A stretch of 64,000 nt of DNA from Acidobacteriota bacterium (lineage in GTDB: Bacteria; Acidobacteriota; Holophagae; Acanthopleuribacterales; Acanthopleuribacteraceae): contig JASJCB010000045.1 in assembly GCA_030066195.1 (NCBI GenBank), forward strand, positions 25,642-89,641, in the 5' to 3' direction. Position 1 is the first letter of the stretch. Every line of letters begins with the position of its first letter. The notes beneath the pieces were generated by a model. It had not been told where the DNA came from and made no database searches. It saw only the letters and a program-made list of their open reading frames with translations. This document shows positions 16,928 to 25,471 of the stretch, piece after piece. The position numbers and the translations under genes are program-made.

Positions 16928-19900
16928 TTCATATCAACGGTGTCCATATCCAACACGCGGTAGGCCAATGAAAAATCCTGAATCCGCTCGCTCCCTTCGC
17001 GGGGATGTCTGCCGATACCGAAGTTCTCCGGAGCCAGGTAGCTGGTGCGGTATAACCCGATGGCCGCACCGGATAACCTTGCCAGCAACTTGCCCGCCAT
17101 GTTGATGAGGGTCGCCGCCGCCCCCGCCGCCGCACCGACGGCCGCTGCCTCGGGACCGCCCAGGGTGCCGATCGCCCCTTGTAAGCCCTGATTATTCAGG
17201 CTTGTTTGCAGCATATCACCCAGATCCGGTTCGTTGCCGCGATGCTTGGACACCCAAATGGCAATATCCACGTAGTCATGTGCCATGCCGTGAAACACCA
17301 AAAGCTTCCCGAAAGATAACCGGTCGCCGTCCTTGACACCGGGGAATCGGAAGGTGGCCTGTTGATGGACAGCCCCTTTTTGCCCATACTTGCCGTTGGT
17401 GGTAACCAGTACATCGATGCGGATATCCGCACCCAGCCAGGCCCGATTTTTGTGAACCACCAACGCATCCAGGCATACCGCCAGCTTTCGGCCTGACCCC
17501 ATTCCGCGTGTTCTTCCCAGGTAGGCCGGGAAGCTGTCGTGCAGCCGGTCATCCCGCAGGAATCTCGGGGTGTCCTCCGCCGTGCTGTTGGGGTTCAGGT
17601 GGAAGTCCAGATGCCGGATCGAATACCGCACATCCCCCCTCTTTCGAGCGCGCACATCGCGGGTCACCCCCTGGCCGATATGGTCGATGAGCCCCTCTAA
17701 CGCGGACTGCCGCTGACCGCGGCAAACCCCTGCCGGCGCCCTTGTTTCCAGGGCCGTTAAGTCTTGTGGTTGATCGGTCACAAACACAACCAGTGTCTCC
17801 GGCAAGGGTTCTGTCGTGGGGAGATCGTCCGGCCACGCCATTTCCCAGTCGTAGACCTGGTCGTAGGGGTCGAAGCCCAGGGTCCGTTTCTCTCCCGGTG
17901 ATACCTCGACGCCCGAATGCTGTTCGTCGGTGAGTAGTTCGATGGTGCGTTTCAATTGCAGATCGAAAACATTGATAAACACGGGGCGGGCGCCCCGGTT
18001 ATCCACCTCGATATAGATGGTATCGCCCAGGCGTAACATGGCTCCCCTGTCGGGCAAGGGTTCCTTGACGCCCGCCGCAACCCGGCCCCAGCTCAGTGCC
18101 AATTGATCGGTTTTCAGGGCAAATTCGCCGGTCCCACTGGTCATGGCTCGCAGCAGACGGGCTCTGGCTAGGAGGGTTAACTTTTCTAAAGTCAGGTTGG
18201 TATCCGAGCATGCTTCGCCAATCTCCAGACCGTCGCTATCCAGCACGCGCATGTGGCCCGCTTTCATCTTTACTCTCAACGGGGTGTGGGCTTCGTTCTC
18301 TTCGGCCAGGCGGAGCCGGCGCGACCCGGCCAGGCCCGCCAACAGGGTTTCCGGCGCCTTGCCTTCGATGGAAACGGGTTGACGAGCTACCGCTTCTTCC
18401 ACTGGGAAGGCTTGTAAAACACCATGGAGCGGCTGGTCCGAACGGACCTCAACCCGCGAAACACCTCCCAAAACCCGGGTCACACGGGCCTCACCCAACT
18501 GGCGCTCCGGTGTATCAACCTCCGCGTCTTCCGGTAGGAGCGCATAGACCGAACCCCTGGTGACGCCCTGCAGACGGCCGCCGCGCAGGCTGGGTTGATC
18601 GCGGTCATAGAAGAAACGCAGAACTCCGGTCCGCTCCGTTTCTTCCGTTTGGAACAGCAATCGGCTTGCCGGACCCGCGAGGTCGACCCGTTGGGTGGCG
18701 TTCATGGCCAGGACGCGCTCGCGAATCCATCTGCCGACCGTCAGCCAGGAGACGGTACTCGGATCCAGGCCCTTCAGGATCATGTAGAGTGATTCGGTCA
18801 GCATGCCCACCACATCGCCTTGCACACCCTGATACTCACAAGCCGATTGCATCACGCCCGAGGCATTCAGGCGGACCACGTGGGGATTGCCCCCGGCATG
18901 GCGCCTTCGCAAACCCGAGACGCGTTCAACGGCCCGGCCCAACCCCAGGTCCCATGCACGAGGCAACGCGCGGCAACGCTGCGACGTATCGCGCATCAGC
19001 CGGGCGGCGTGGCAGCAATCCAGGATGACGGTGACATTGCGCGTCTTTTCCGTTAACCGGGCCAGGATATCGGAGAGTTCCCGATCCAAGATACCGCGAA
19101 AGTCGGAGGTGGTTGAAAGGGGCATGTCGGTGGGCACCAGGAACTGGTAATAGGGCGGTTGGCCGCTCCTTTCCTGCTGGTCCGGGTGGTAATCCGGGTT
19201 ATGGGCCAGACCCCCGTGACCCGAGTAATAAATGAGGACCGCGTCCTCCGGGTTGCTGTCCTCGATCAATTGTTCAAGAGCCCTGAGTATACGCTGCCGC
19301 GTTGCCTGTTCTCCATTCAGGCTGTTCAATAGAAAACCATGCGGCGCCAACAGGTCCTCCATAAGTTCCAGGTCGTTTTCGGGACCCTGAAGGCCATAGG
19401 TGGCACAGCCGATCAGCGCGGCCCGTTTGTGCGCCGTCCCCTCGTGCTTCCCGGATACCCGGTCAGGTTCCCGCGTCCTTTTCGCGGCCAGGGGCAGGTG
19501 AACGGCCGGATCGCCGAGAACGATGTAGCTACGGGAATCCTGCCAGGCCAACCACCGGGTCAATTGCGCCTGTTTGTCTTCGGTTCCCGGAGCCATGAGT
19601 TGACCCGCGAGTCGTGCGCTCACGGCAGCGAAACGGCGGTTGAAATGCTCCATGGCATATCCCACGGGTTGCCCGGAGGCCAGACGCATCAGCAGGCTTG
19701 TGAAATGCGACACCTGACCACCGCCGGCTTCCTGGAGGAAAGAAAATTGGAAGCACTGGTCCACATGGCCGATCACGGCCAGGGCCCCATTTTGATGGGC
19801 CAGCATGGCCTTGGGCAGGCTGGAAACCAAAGGGACCTTGTGAAGGCGCCGGGGCTTGCTGCCCGGGGTTTGGGTCTGATCGAATTCGGGGGTGCCCGCG

Positions 19901-20826
19901 CTGTAGCAGGCAAACAAAAGGGCAATCAGGCCGGTGAGGTCGGCGTCCTCGGGCAGGTCCTCGGCGAAGAAGCAGTCCTCGCGCTTTTTGGGGCCTTCCT
20001 GCTTGTTCCAATCCGAACAGATCAGACCGCCCTGCATGCGTATCCTTTTCTCCGCCGACTTGCGGATGCTGATGCCGTGGGAAACGCTCAGCAGAAGCGA
20101 CGGAGTTTGCACGCCGCCCAGTAGGCGGCTCAGGCAGTCTCTGGTGGCTTCACCGGCGACATATGGCGTTAGAGACCAGGTAATCCGGCCACTTTCACGC
20201 TTTGTGTTTATCTTGTCGTTCAAGGCGATCAACAGGCTTTCGGAAGCCATCTCGGTCAAGTGGTCGCCGTTTTGGACACCGAAAACGGCCACATCCGGTT
20301 CGTTCGGGATCATGGTTGCTTCACCCCGCAGCACGTTTTGCGCGTAGTGGGTGTAGTCCTCGGGCCGGTCGAAGCAGATCCGGCCCACGGCATAGGCCAC
20401 ATCCAGCTCACATTGGAAATCGAAACCGATCCGCTCGGGAGGGCCTACAATGAGTAGATAATAAGGCACAGTGTCGGGCTCCGCCTCGAAAGCAGGGGCC
20501 TGCCGGCGGTTGAGGAATTGAAGGGCGGTTTCACCGTCCTGGTAGAGCATGGGTTCATGGTAAGCCTCACCCGCCTGTTCCTTCCGCTTGTTCAATAGGG
20601 GCGCCAGATTTTCCAAAACCGGTACGTCATCGGCATGAACAATCACGCCCCAACCTGCCGAGCTCAGGTCTAAAGGGTCCACCCCGGCGGCAACGTCCCT
20701 GGTCTGCAACGCGTCCTCCATCTCACCAACAGCCATGGATGCGATCAGTGATGCTATCGATTGCGGCGGTCGCCGCCACTCACCGCTTTCCAGATCGACG
20801 CCGTTGAAATAGATGTGTTGGCTCAT
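16924..20826 (-). CDS. 1300-aa protein with two clan-CD protease domains, DUF4384-like domain and Ala/Gly-rich hydrophobic C-terminal segment
   Basis: The N-terminal part (about 1-450) contains a gingipain/CHAT-like dyad, H250-G (LLLSVSHGIS) and C307 (LLFACYSAG). A second, caspase-type C14 domain spans about 465-700 with H537-G (IYYSGHGG) and C605 (ILDCCHAA). Residues about 900-1010 resemble DUF4384 (GDTIYIEVDNRGARPVFI), found with bacterial caspases. Near the end, about 1217-1258, lies an Ala/Gly-rich stretch (AAAVGAAAGAAATLINMAG) that could insert into membranes. No signal peptide is seen, so it is probably cytoplasmic. ATG 20826 follows AAGGAGG. It has the shared ECF motif upstream and is coupled to a small secreted-protein gene. 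Being two proteases in one chain, auto-processing is plausible but not shown. Confidence 0.85.
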   Translation of the reverse strand: MSQHIYFNGVDLESGEWRRPPQSIASLIASMAVGEMEDALQTRDVAAGVDPLDLSSAGWGVIVHADDVPVLENLAPLLNKRKEQAGEAYHEPMLYQDGETALQFLNRRQAPAFEAEPDTVPYYLLIVGPPERIGFDFQCELDVAYAVGRICFDRPEDYTHYAQNVLRGEATMIPNEPDVAVFGVQNGDHLTEMASESLLIALNDKINTKRESGRITWSLTPYVAGEATRDCLSRLLGGVQTPSLLLSVSHGISIRKSAEKRIRMQGGLICSDWNKQEGPKKREDCFFAEDLPEDADLTGLIALLFACYSAGTPEFDQTQTPGSKPRRLHKVPLVSSLPKAMLAHQNGALAVIGHVDQCFQFSFLQEAGGGQVSHFTSLLMRLASGQPVGYAMEHFNRRFAAVSARLAGQLMAPGTEDKQAQLTRWLAWQDSRSYIVLGDPAVHLPLAAKRTREPDRVSGKHEGTAHKRAALIGCATYGLQGPENDLELMEDLLAPHGFLLNSLNGEQATRQRILRALEQLIEDSNPEDAVLIYYSGHGGLAHNPDYHPDQQERSGQPPYYQFLVPTDMPLSTTSDFRGILDRELSDILARLTEKTRNVTVILDCCHAARLMRDTSQRCRALPRAWDLGLGRAVERVSGLRRRHAGGNPHVVRLNASGVMQSACEYQGVQGDVVGMLTESLYMILKGLDPSTVSWLTVGRWIRERVLAMNATQRVDLAGPASRLLFQTEETERTGVLRFFYDRDQPSLRGGRLQGVTRGSVYALLPEDAEVDTPERQLGEARVTRVLGGVSRVEVRSDQPLHGVLQAFPVEEAVARQPVSIEGKAPETLLAGLAGSRRLRLAEENEAHTPLRVKMKAGHMRVLDSDGLEIGEACSDTNLTLEKLTLLARARLLRAMTSGTGEFALKTDQLALSWGRVAAGVKEPLPDRGAMLRLGDTIYIEVDNRGARPVFINVFDLQLKRTIELLTDEQHSGVEVSPGEKRTLGFDPYDQVYDWEMAWPDDLPTTEPLPETLVVFVTDQPQDLTALETRAPAGVCRGQRQSALEGLIDHIGQGVTRDVRARKRGDVRYSIRHLDFHLNPNSTAEDTPRFLRDDRLHDSFPAYLGRTRGMGSGRKLAVCLDALVVHKNRAWLGADIRIDVLVTTNGKYGQKGAVHQQATFRFPGVKDGDRLSFGKLLVFHGMAHDYVDIAIWVSKHRGNEPDLGDMLQTSLNNQGLQGAIGTLGGPEAAAVGAAAGAAATLINMAGKLLARLSGAAIGLYRTSYLAPENFGIGRHPREGSERIQDFSLAYRVLDMDTVDMK

Positions 20827-20861
20827 GCTTCCCTCCTTGACAGGTTCGGTTCAATAAACAA

Positions 20862-20887
20862 GACACGCATTCAATCGATTTGTTAAA
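20862..20887 (-). promoter_or_regulatory. Putative ECF promoter of the double-protease gene
   Basis: Minus strand: TTTAAC, 15 bases, GTGTC then TTGTTTATTG, ending 36 bases before the ATG. Downstream half and flank closely match the site at 11625. Confidence 0.5.
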
Positions 20888-20994
20888 GAGCCTGATCTTG
20901 CACTGCACTTTTGTTGCCGGTTGTCCTTATTCCCGAGTGTGCGTTGAAAAAAGGGTATCTCGTCCCCCGGGTTCCGCTGATTAGGAGGCTTGAA

Positions 20995-21297
20995 ATGCGC
21001 CGAATGTCTTTGTTCTCAGGTGCTCTTCTGGTTTTGCGGTGTTTTGGGGTCTGTGCTCTTTGCAGAAGACAGTGCTTTCCTATTGGTCAGAAGATCGCGA
21101 TCGAACTTGATATTGATGAAGGCTGGTTTGCAGAGACTGCCGGCTTTATCCAAGGCTTCCTACCGAAGCCGTGTCACAGGCGCTGCCCGGCCATTCATGT
21201 GACCGGACAGCGCCTGTTGGTAGGGCATCGGCTCAGAGCCCCGCGTCTGAATATTCCTTGTCGGGAGTTTCCAACCCATAGATATAGCGATATTTAG
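20995..21297 (+). CDS. Doubtful small ORF with good ribosome site
   Basis: ATG 20995 lies six bases after AGGAGG and the first 24 residues resemble a signal peptide (MRRMSLFSGALLVL). The remainder is Cys/Arg-rich, crosses a long hairpin (21176-21217) and overlaps the 3' end of the opposite WD40-caspase gene, so the frame may be shorter in reality, frameshifted, or not expressed. No family recognised. Confidence 0.25.
   Translation: MRRMSLFSGALLVLRCFGVCALCRRQCFPIGQKIAIELDIDEGWFAETAGFIQGFLPKPCHRRCPAIHVTGQRLLVGHRLRAPRLNIPCREFPTHRYSDI
21176..21217. terminator. Long hairpin downstream of WD40-caspase gene
   Basis: ACAGGCGCTG pairs with CAGCGCCTGT, with an inner CCGG/CCGG pairing and a loop of about 12 bases. 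It lies 16 bases beyond the minus-strand stop at 21233. There is no T-run on either side, so it may stabilise the transcript end or act with Rho instead of being a classical intrinsic terminator. Confidence 0.5.
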
Positions 21298-24200
21298 CGG
21301 TTTGCATAATCCAACGCCAATCACCAGGGACTTTGTCAGGCTTGTCTTTATCGTTCCAACGGTTCCCCCAAATGACGTCCATCATCTCGCCATTCGCGGC
21401 CTTTGCAAAAAGCATCCATTCGTTTTCGATTTTGGTGATTTTCTTTTTCGAGGGGGGTCTTGTATAGCCGGCCACTACAAAATCGGAAGCCAGGTTTTCC
21501 CGACGGGTTGTAGGGGTTTGCATGGAATTAATCTCAGCAACCCGCTTGATGACAAAACGTTTGAGTTCGCTAACACTGATACGATAATCTTTGTTCATAT
21601 CGGCGGCGGGTGGAGCGGACTCCCGGCCCGGCGCCAAACCCTGGAGGAGAGCGTGTGTAAACACACCATTTTCCAGGGCTTCTTCCTCATAGGCAAATTC
21701 TCGACCGGATGCTGAGGTTAGTACGACGGCTCCCGAATCGCGCCGCAGATCGACAAATAGCCTCTGCATGAGCTGGAAGTGATCTTGTACAGTTTTCGTG
21801 GCTTGTTGGCGTGTGTTGCTCTTCTTGAACCCCCGGCTACCGCCGGAGGAATCAGACTCAGTGTCGACCCGCCCCGGTTTCCCGTCCACTTCACCGGAGA
21901 AACAGGTATCGATCAGCAGTAACCTTTGCCGTGCGGAAATGCCATCTACCAATCCCTCAAGCTTGTTATAGGGCAGGCCGGTCTCACTCGGGTTGGAGAA
22001 ATCGATGTCGGCCGTACCGAAATAGAAATCTCCATCGTCGAGCATGCCATGCCCCGCGACAAAAACCCAGACCTGGTCGTTGACCCTTGCTTGCGCCAGA
22101 AAGGAACGGGCCTCAAGGATGTTATCTCTGGTGGCGTCATGATTCAAAAGTTTTTTTATGACGACCTGTTCGGGTTCAGATCCCCGGATTGTTTCGACGA
22201 CCGTCGCGAGATCCTCTGCATCTTTCGCAGCGTATTTCAGATCGAACATATCCTCGTGTAACATGTAATCCGAAACACCAATCGCAAGAAGGTACCTCTT
22301 GGACGGTTCCATTTCAGCAGTGCAGTACACATAGTGGGTCGCCTGACGAGAAGCACGACCCTCAGCGTTGATTACACGAGCCTGAATTTTATTGCGGCCC
22401 GGACTCAGGGCCAATTCGGCAAGGAGCTCATGCTTTTGCGTGTTCAAGTCCGCAATGGACTTTCCTTCTCTACCGTAAACAGGCACATCGTTAACCCAAA
22501 CCATAAAACGATCCAAGCTGTGATCCCCGTCCTCTGCTTCAAGCTTCATCATCATCGATGGGGCGGAAACTTCCATATTCTGATCACTGGATATCCGTAT
22601 CATCGGTAGCCTGAGATTATCGACCTCCCGAGCCTTGTCAGGCGACATCAAGGCTTCGATATCTTCTTTGCTCCTGCCCATCTTCTCCAATCGTTTCTTA
22701 GCTGCATGATGAAAATCGGCGATACGCCCCTGATCCGAGCCCGGTATGCTCGCCAGGACCAGATCGGGTCTGTTGAGAACCAAATCAAATAGCTCGAAGG
22801 AGTAGGCCTTGTTGTCCTTGACAATCGCGATCCCTTCATAACCATTGCGGGTACTCATATAATGAAGGTCTTCGTTATAGATGATGAAATCTTCACTGCC
22901 GGTGAAACCAATCATGGTGATCAATGGCCGTAGGTTATCTTCCTCTAGTGCCCAGAGCCTCACGCGCCCATTCAAATCACCGGCCATAATAATAGAGCCG
23001 TCCCCATTAAAGCCGGCCTCTGTAAAGCGGTCTTGGGAAAACAAAAGCTTGCCCTGGTCCAAATCCCAGACATGGAATGTGTTCTGATGGTTGCTCAGTA
23101 GCTTGCGGCCATCCGGGCTGACACTCAGGCCAAATAGCGGAGCATTTCTCAATTTCTCAATGGATTGGAACTCGTTTGATTGGGATGCGGTCTGACTGAA
23201 AGAAGGATCTTTGACGGAGCCGGGAATGACCATCTCGCGTACCTGTTCGCCGGTTTCTGTTTTCCAAAGCACCAATTTATAACCCGCTGTGATTAGATAT
23301 TTACTGTCAGGTGTAAAGGCGGTCGCGACACCACCTGCAAAGGTTCTTTCCAGTCGGCCCGTTGCCACATTCCAGAGGTCCGCATAACCATCCAACTGAT
23401 CATTTCCAGCGTTAAGCAAAAAGTAGCGACCATCCGGGCTGAAACAGCCGTCTTGATAATTCTTTCGGCCTATACGCCGACTCTTGTCTTTGAAAATTTC
23501 GCTGCCGCTGGAGACGTCCCACCATCTCAGTTCACCTTTTCTCTGAAATATTCCCATAGGCATACCTATGCTGACCAGTTGTTGACCGTCGGGCGAGTAA
23601 CACAGAGCACCGATATGTTTTTTGGCGCCCTGGATGGCTCTTTTGAGACTGAAGTCGGCCAAATTCCAGATTCTGATGCTTTTGCCCATGTCGGCCGTCG
23701 CAATGGTTTTGCTGTCTGGAGAAAAGCTAAAGGTGGTTACCGGACCGTCATGACCTCTGAGCATGGTCATCTTGCTGGGGTTGGTCGTGTCCCAGATGCG
23801 GCAGTTGTTCTTGAAATCAAGAATAAAGGCATAGCGACCGTCCGGGCTGTATTTTAGTTCACTGGATCCCAAGGTCACGCCCTTGAAGGATTGGTGAATC
23901 TGCCGATCAGCGACTCCCCAACGTCGGATATTACCGCCCTCGCCATCTGTGATCAAATGAGAGCCCTCGCGATTGAAAGCCAGCGTGTAGATAGGAGAAG
24001 ATCCCTCAAAAAGGATTCCCGCGTCTGTACCCGTCTTTGTGTCCCACAATCTGAGCTCACATTTTTTGGGACCGCCATCTTCCCGCTTTAGGACGGCTTC
24101 GATGTGGTCAGGGTCTTCGGCGTTGTTCCCCGCGACCGATATTTGACCAAAATGAATGAATTGAGGTATGAATTTATTGCCTTTACTTTTTCGAAGCTTC

Positions 24201-25324
24201 AAGCTCATGCTTCTCTTTTTCTTGGGTTTGAAGGCTGTATGCTCATTGAGTGGATAGACTGGAGCAACGGTGGTATCCGCTACGATGCCTTTGACCGACT
24301 CACTGACCGACTCCCCCCTGGCAATGCTCGTAGCGCCTTTGATAAAAGTGCCGAAACGGATTTTTTTGGAACGGTCCTTTTTTTTCTTTTTCTTTTGGGC
24401 AGCGGATTGGTCTACCGCCGCCGCTTGCCCTGGTTGAGATCGGCTTTCGAAAAAGTAGGCAGCATCGTCATTGGCCGCCGACACAAGGTGACGACCGTCA
24501 GGGCTGAATGCCAAGGCGGTAACGCTCGGCGTGTAATCTGAGAAAGTATGGATCTGGCGACCATCGGTCACGTCCCAGAGGATTAGACCTCTGGCTGGAA
24601 AACGGGCCTGATCCATACCACTGACAGAGGTGGCAAGCCGGGTTCCGTCGGGAGAGAAGGCCACAGCTTGTAATAACAGATTGAACTTACTAAAAGTACG
24701 CACCCGGTTGCCGTTGTTTGCATCCCAGAGCACAAGGGTATGGTGTAACGAGCCACCGGCAATGGTCTGCCCATCAGGGGAAAAGCATACGGGTTCAATA
24801 GCTCCCTCTTCTTCGGCAAGGGTAAACAATTCGACACCGGCACCGACATCCCAGACTTTGACTTCACCTTGTTTGGTTTCATTCTCTCTATCTAAATGAG
24901 AAGCGGCACTGACCAGCCTACTGCCGTCGTAGTTAAAAGCCAGGTCCAGCACCGGATAGCCATGGCCCTCCAGGACGGCAATTCGAGCACCGGATGCAAT
25001 ATCCCACAGAGTGATGTTCTGATTGCGCGCACCTACAGCCAACAGCTTGCCATCCGGGCTGAAGGCAAGGCATGCATAACCGTGGTTGTCGTCCGCGATC
25101 ACCCGTACCACCTGCTCGGCGGCAATTTCCCAAAGCAGAACCCGGTCATAGCTTGCTGAGGCGATGAAGGCATTATTGGGACCATGGGCAATGTCGTTTA
25201 AGGCGAATCGATGGGCCACTTGGGGTACCAACTCGAAGTTATCGGGGATTCGGCCATACAGCGGGCCTAAGCAGAGACCGAGTAGTAGCAAAGCAGAAAC
25301 TTTACGGGAAATACTTGTGTACAT
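21233..25324 (-). CDS. Secreted WD40-repeat caspase (peptidase C14)
   Basis: The 1363-residue protein starts at ATG 25324 (GGAGAG upstream) with a signal peptide (SALLLLGLCLGPLYG). About 14-15 WD40 blades follow (VLLWEIA, ITLWDIASG, VKVWDVG, LILWDVT, LRLWDTKTG, IRIWNLAD, LRWWDVSS, FHVWDLDQG, VRLWALEE), enough for two seven-bladed propellers, interrupted near blade six by a Lys-rich insert (KKKKKKDRSKKIRF). After an Ig-like linker comes the caspase domain (about 1040-1290) with H1092-G (VFVAGHGML) and C1141 (LLIDTCFSG). WD40-caspases are thought to sense a ligand through the propeller and activate the protease. Here secretion places the sensor outside the cytoplasm. An ECF-motif promoter lies upstream. 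Confidence 0.9.
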   Translation of the reverse strand: MYTSISRKVSALLLLGLCLGPLYGRIPDNFELVPQVAHRFALNDIAHGPNNAFIASASYDRVLLWEIAAEQVVRVIADDNHGYACLAFSPDGKLLAVGARNQNITLWDIASGARIAVLEGHGYPVLDLAFNYDGSRLVSAASHLDRENETKQGEVKVWDVGAGVELFTLAEEEGAIEPVCFSPDGQTIAGGSLHHTLVLWDANNGNRVRTFSKFNLLLQAVAFSPDGTRLATSVSGMDQARFPARGLILWDVTDGRQIHTFSDYTPSVTALAFSPDGRHLVSAANDDAAYFFESRSQPGQAAAVDQSAAQKKKKKKDRSKKIRFGTFIKGATSIARGESVSESVKGIVADTTVAPVYPLNEHTAFKPKKKRSMSLKLRKSKGNKFIPQFIHFGQISVAGNNAEDPDHIEAVLKREDGGPKKCELRLWDTKTGTDAGILFEGSSPIYTLAFNREGSHLITDGEGGNIRRWGVADRQIHQSFKGVTLGSSELKYSPDGRYAFILDFKNNCRIWDTTNPSKMTMLRGHDGPVTTFSFSPDSKTIATADMGKSIRIWNLADFSLKRAIQGAKKHIGALCYSPDGQQLVSIGMPMGIFQRKGELRWWDVSSGSEIFKDKSRRIGRKNYQDGCFSPDGRYFLLNAGNDQLDGYADLWNVATGRLERTFAGGVATAFTPDSKYLITAGYKLVLWKTETGEQVREMVIPGSVKDPSFSQTASQSNEFQSIEKLRNAPLFGLSVSPDGRKLLSNHQNTFHVWDLDQGKLLFSQDRFTEAGFNGDGSIIMAGDLNGRVRLWALEEDNLRPLITMIGFTGSEDFIIYNEDLHYMSTRNGYEGIAIVKDNKAYSFELFDLVLNRPDLVLASIPGSDQGRIADFHHAAKKRLEKMGRSKEDIEALMSPDKAREVDNLRLPMIRISSDQNMEVSAPSMMMKLEAEDGDHSLDRFMVWVNDVPVYGREGKSIADLNTQKHELLAELALSPGRNKIQARVINAEGRASRQATHYVYCTAEMEPSKRYLLAIGVSDYMLHEDMFDLKYAAKDAEDLATVVETIRGSEPEQVVIKKLLNHDATRDNILEARSFLAQARVNDQVWVFVAGHGMLDDGDFYFGTADIDFSNPSETGLPYNKLEGLVDGISARQRLLLIDTCFSGEVDGKPGRVDTESDSSGGSRGFKKSNTRQQATKTVQDHFQLMQRLFVDLRRDSGAVVLTSASGREFAYEEEALENGVFTHALLQGLAPGRESAPPAADMNKDYRISVSELKRFVIKRVAEINSMQTPTTRRENLASDFVVAGYTRPPSKKKITKIENEWMLFAKAANGEMMDVIWGNRWNDKDKPDKVPGDWRWIMQTAKYRYIYGLETPDKEYSDAGL

Positions 25325-25419
25325 AATGACTCTCCAGAGGGGTTCCGGAATCCCACGAGGCATCTGCCGGTTGGACTCGGATAGAAGTTGGTAAGCCGAC
25401 CAGCGACTTTGCTTGAATA

Positions 25420-25446
25420 GACACGGACGTTTATCGTTTTGTTATA
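25420..25446 (-). promoter_or_regulatory. Putative ECF promoter of the WD40-caspase gene
   Basis: Minus strand: TATAAC, 16 bases, GTGTC then TATTCAAG. It sits about 96 bases before the ATG; the spacer is one base longer than at the other sites. Confidence 0.4.
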
Positions 25447-25471
25447 CGAAACGGTTGTTTCGAACCTCGAA

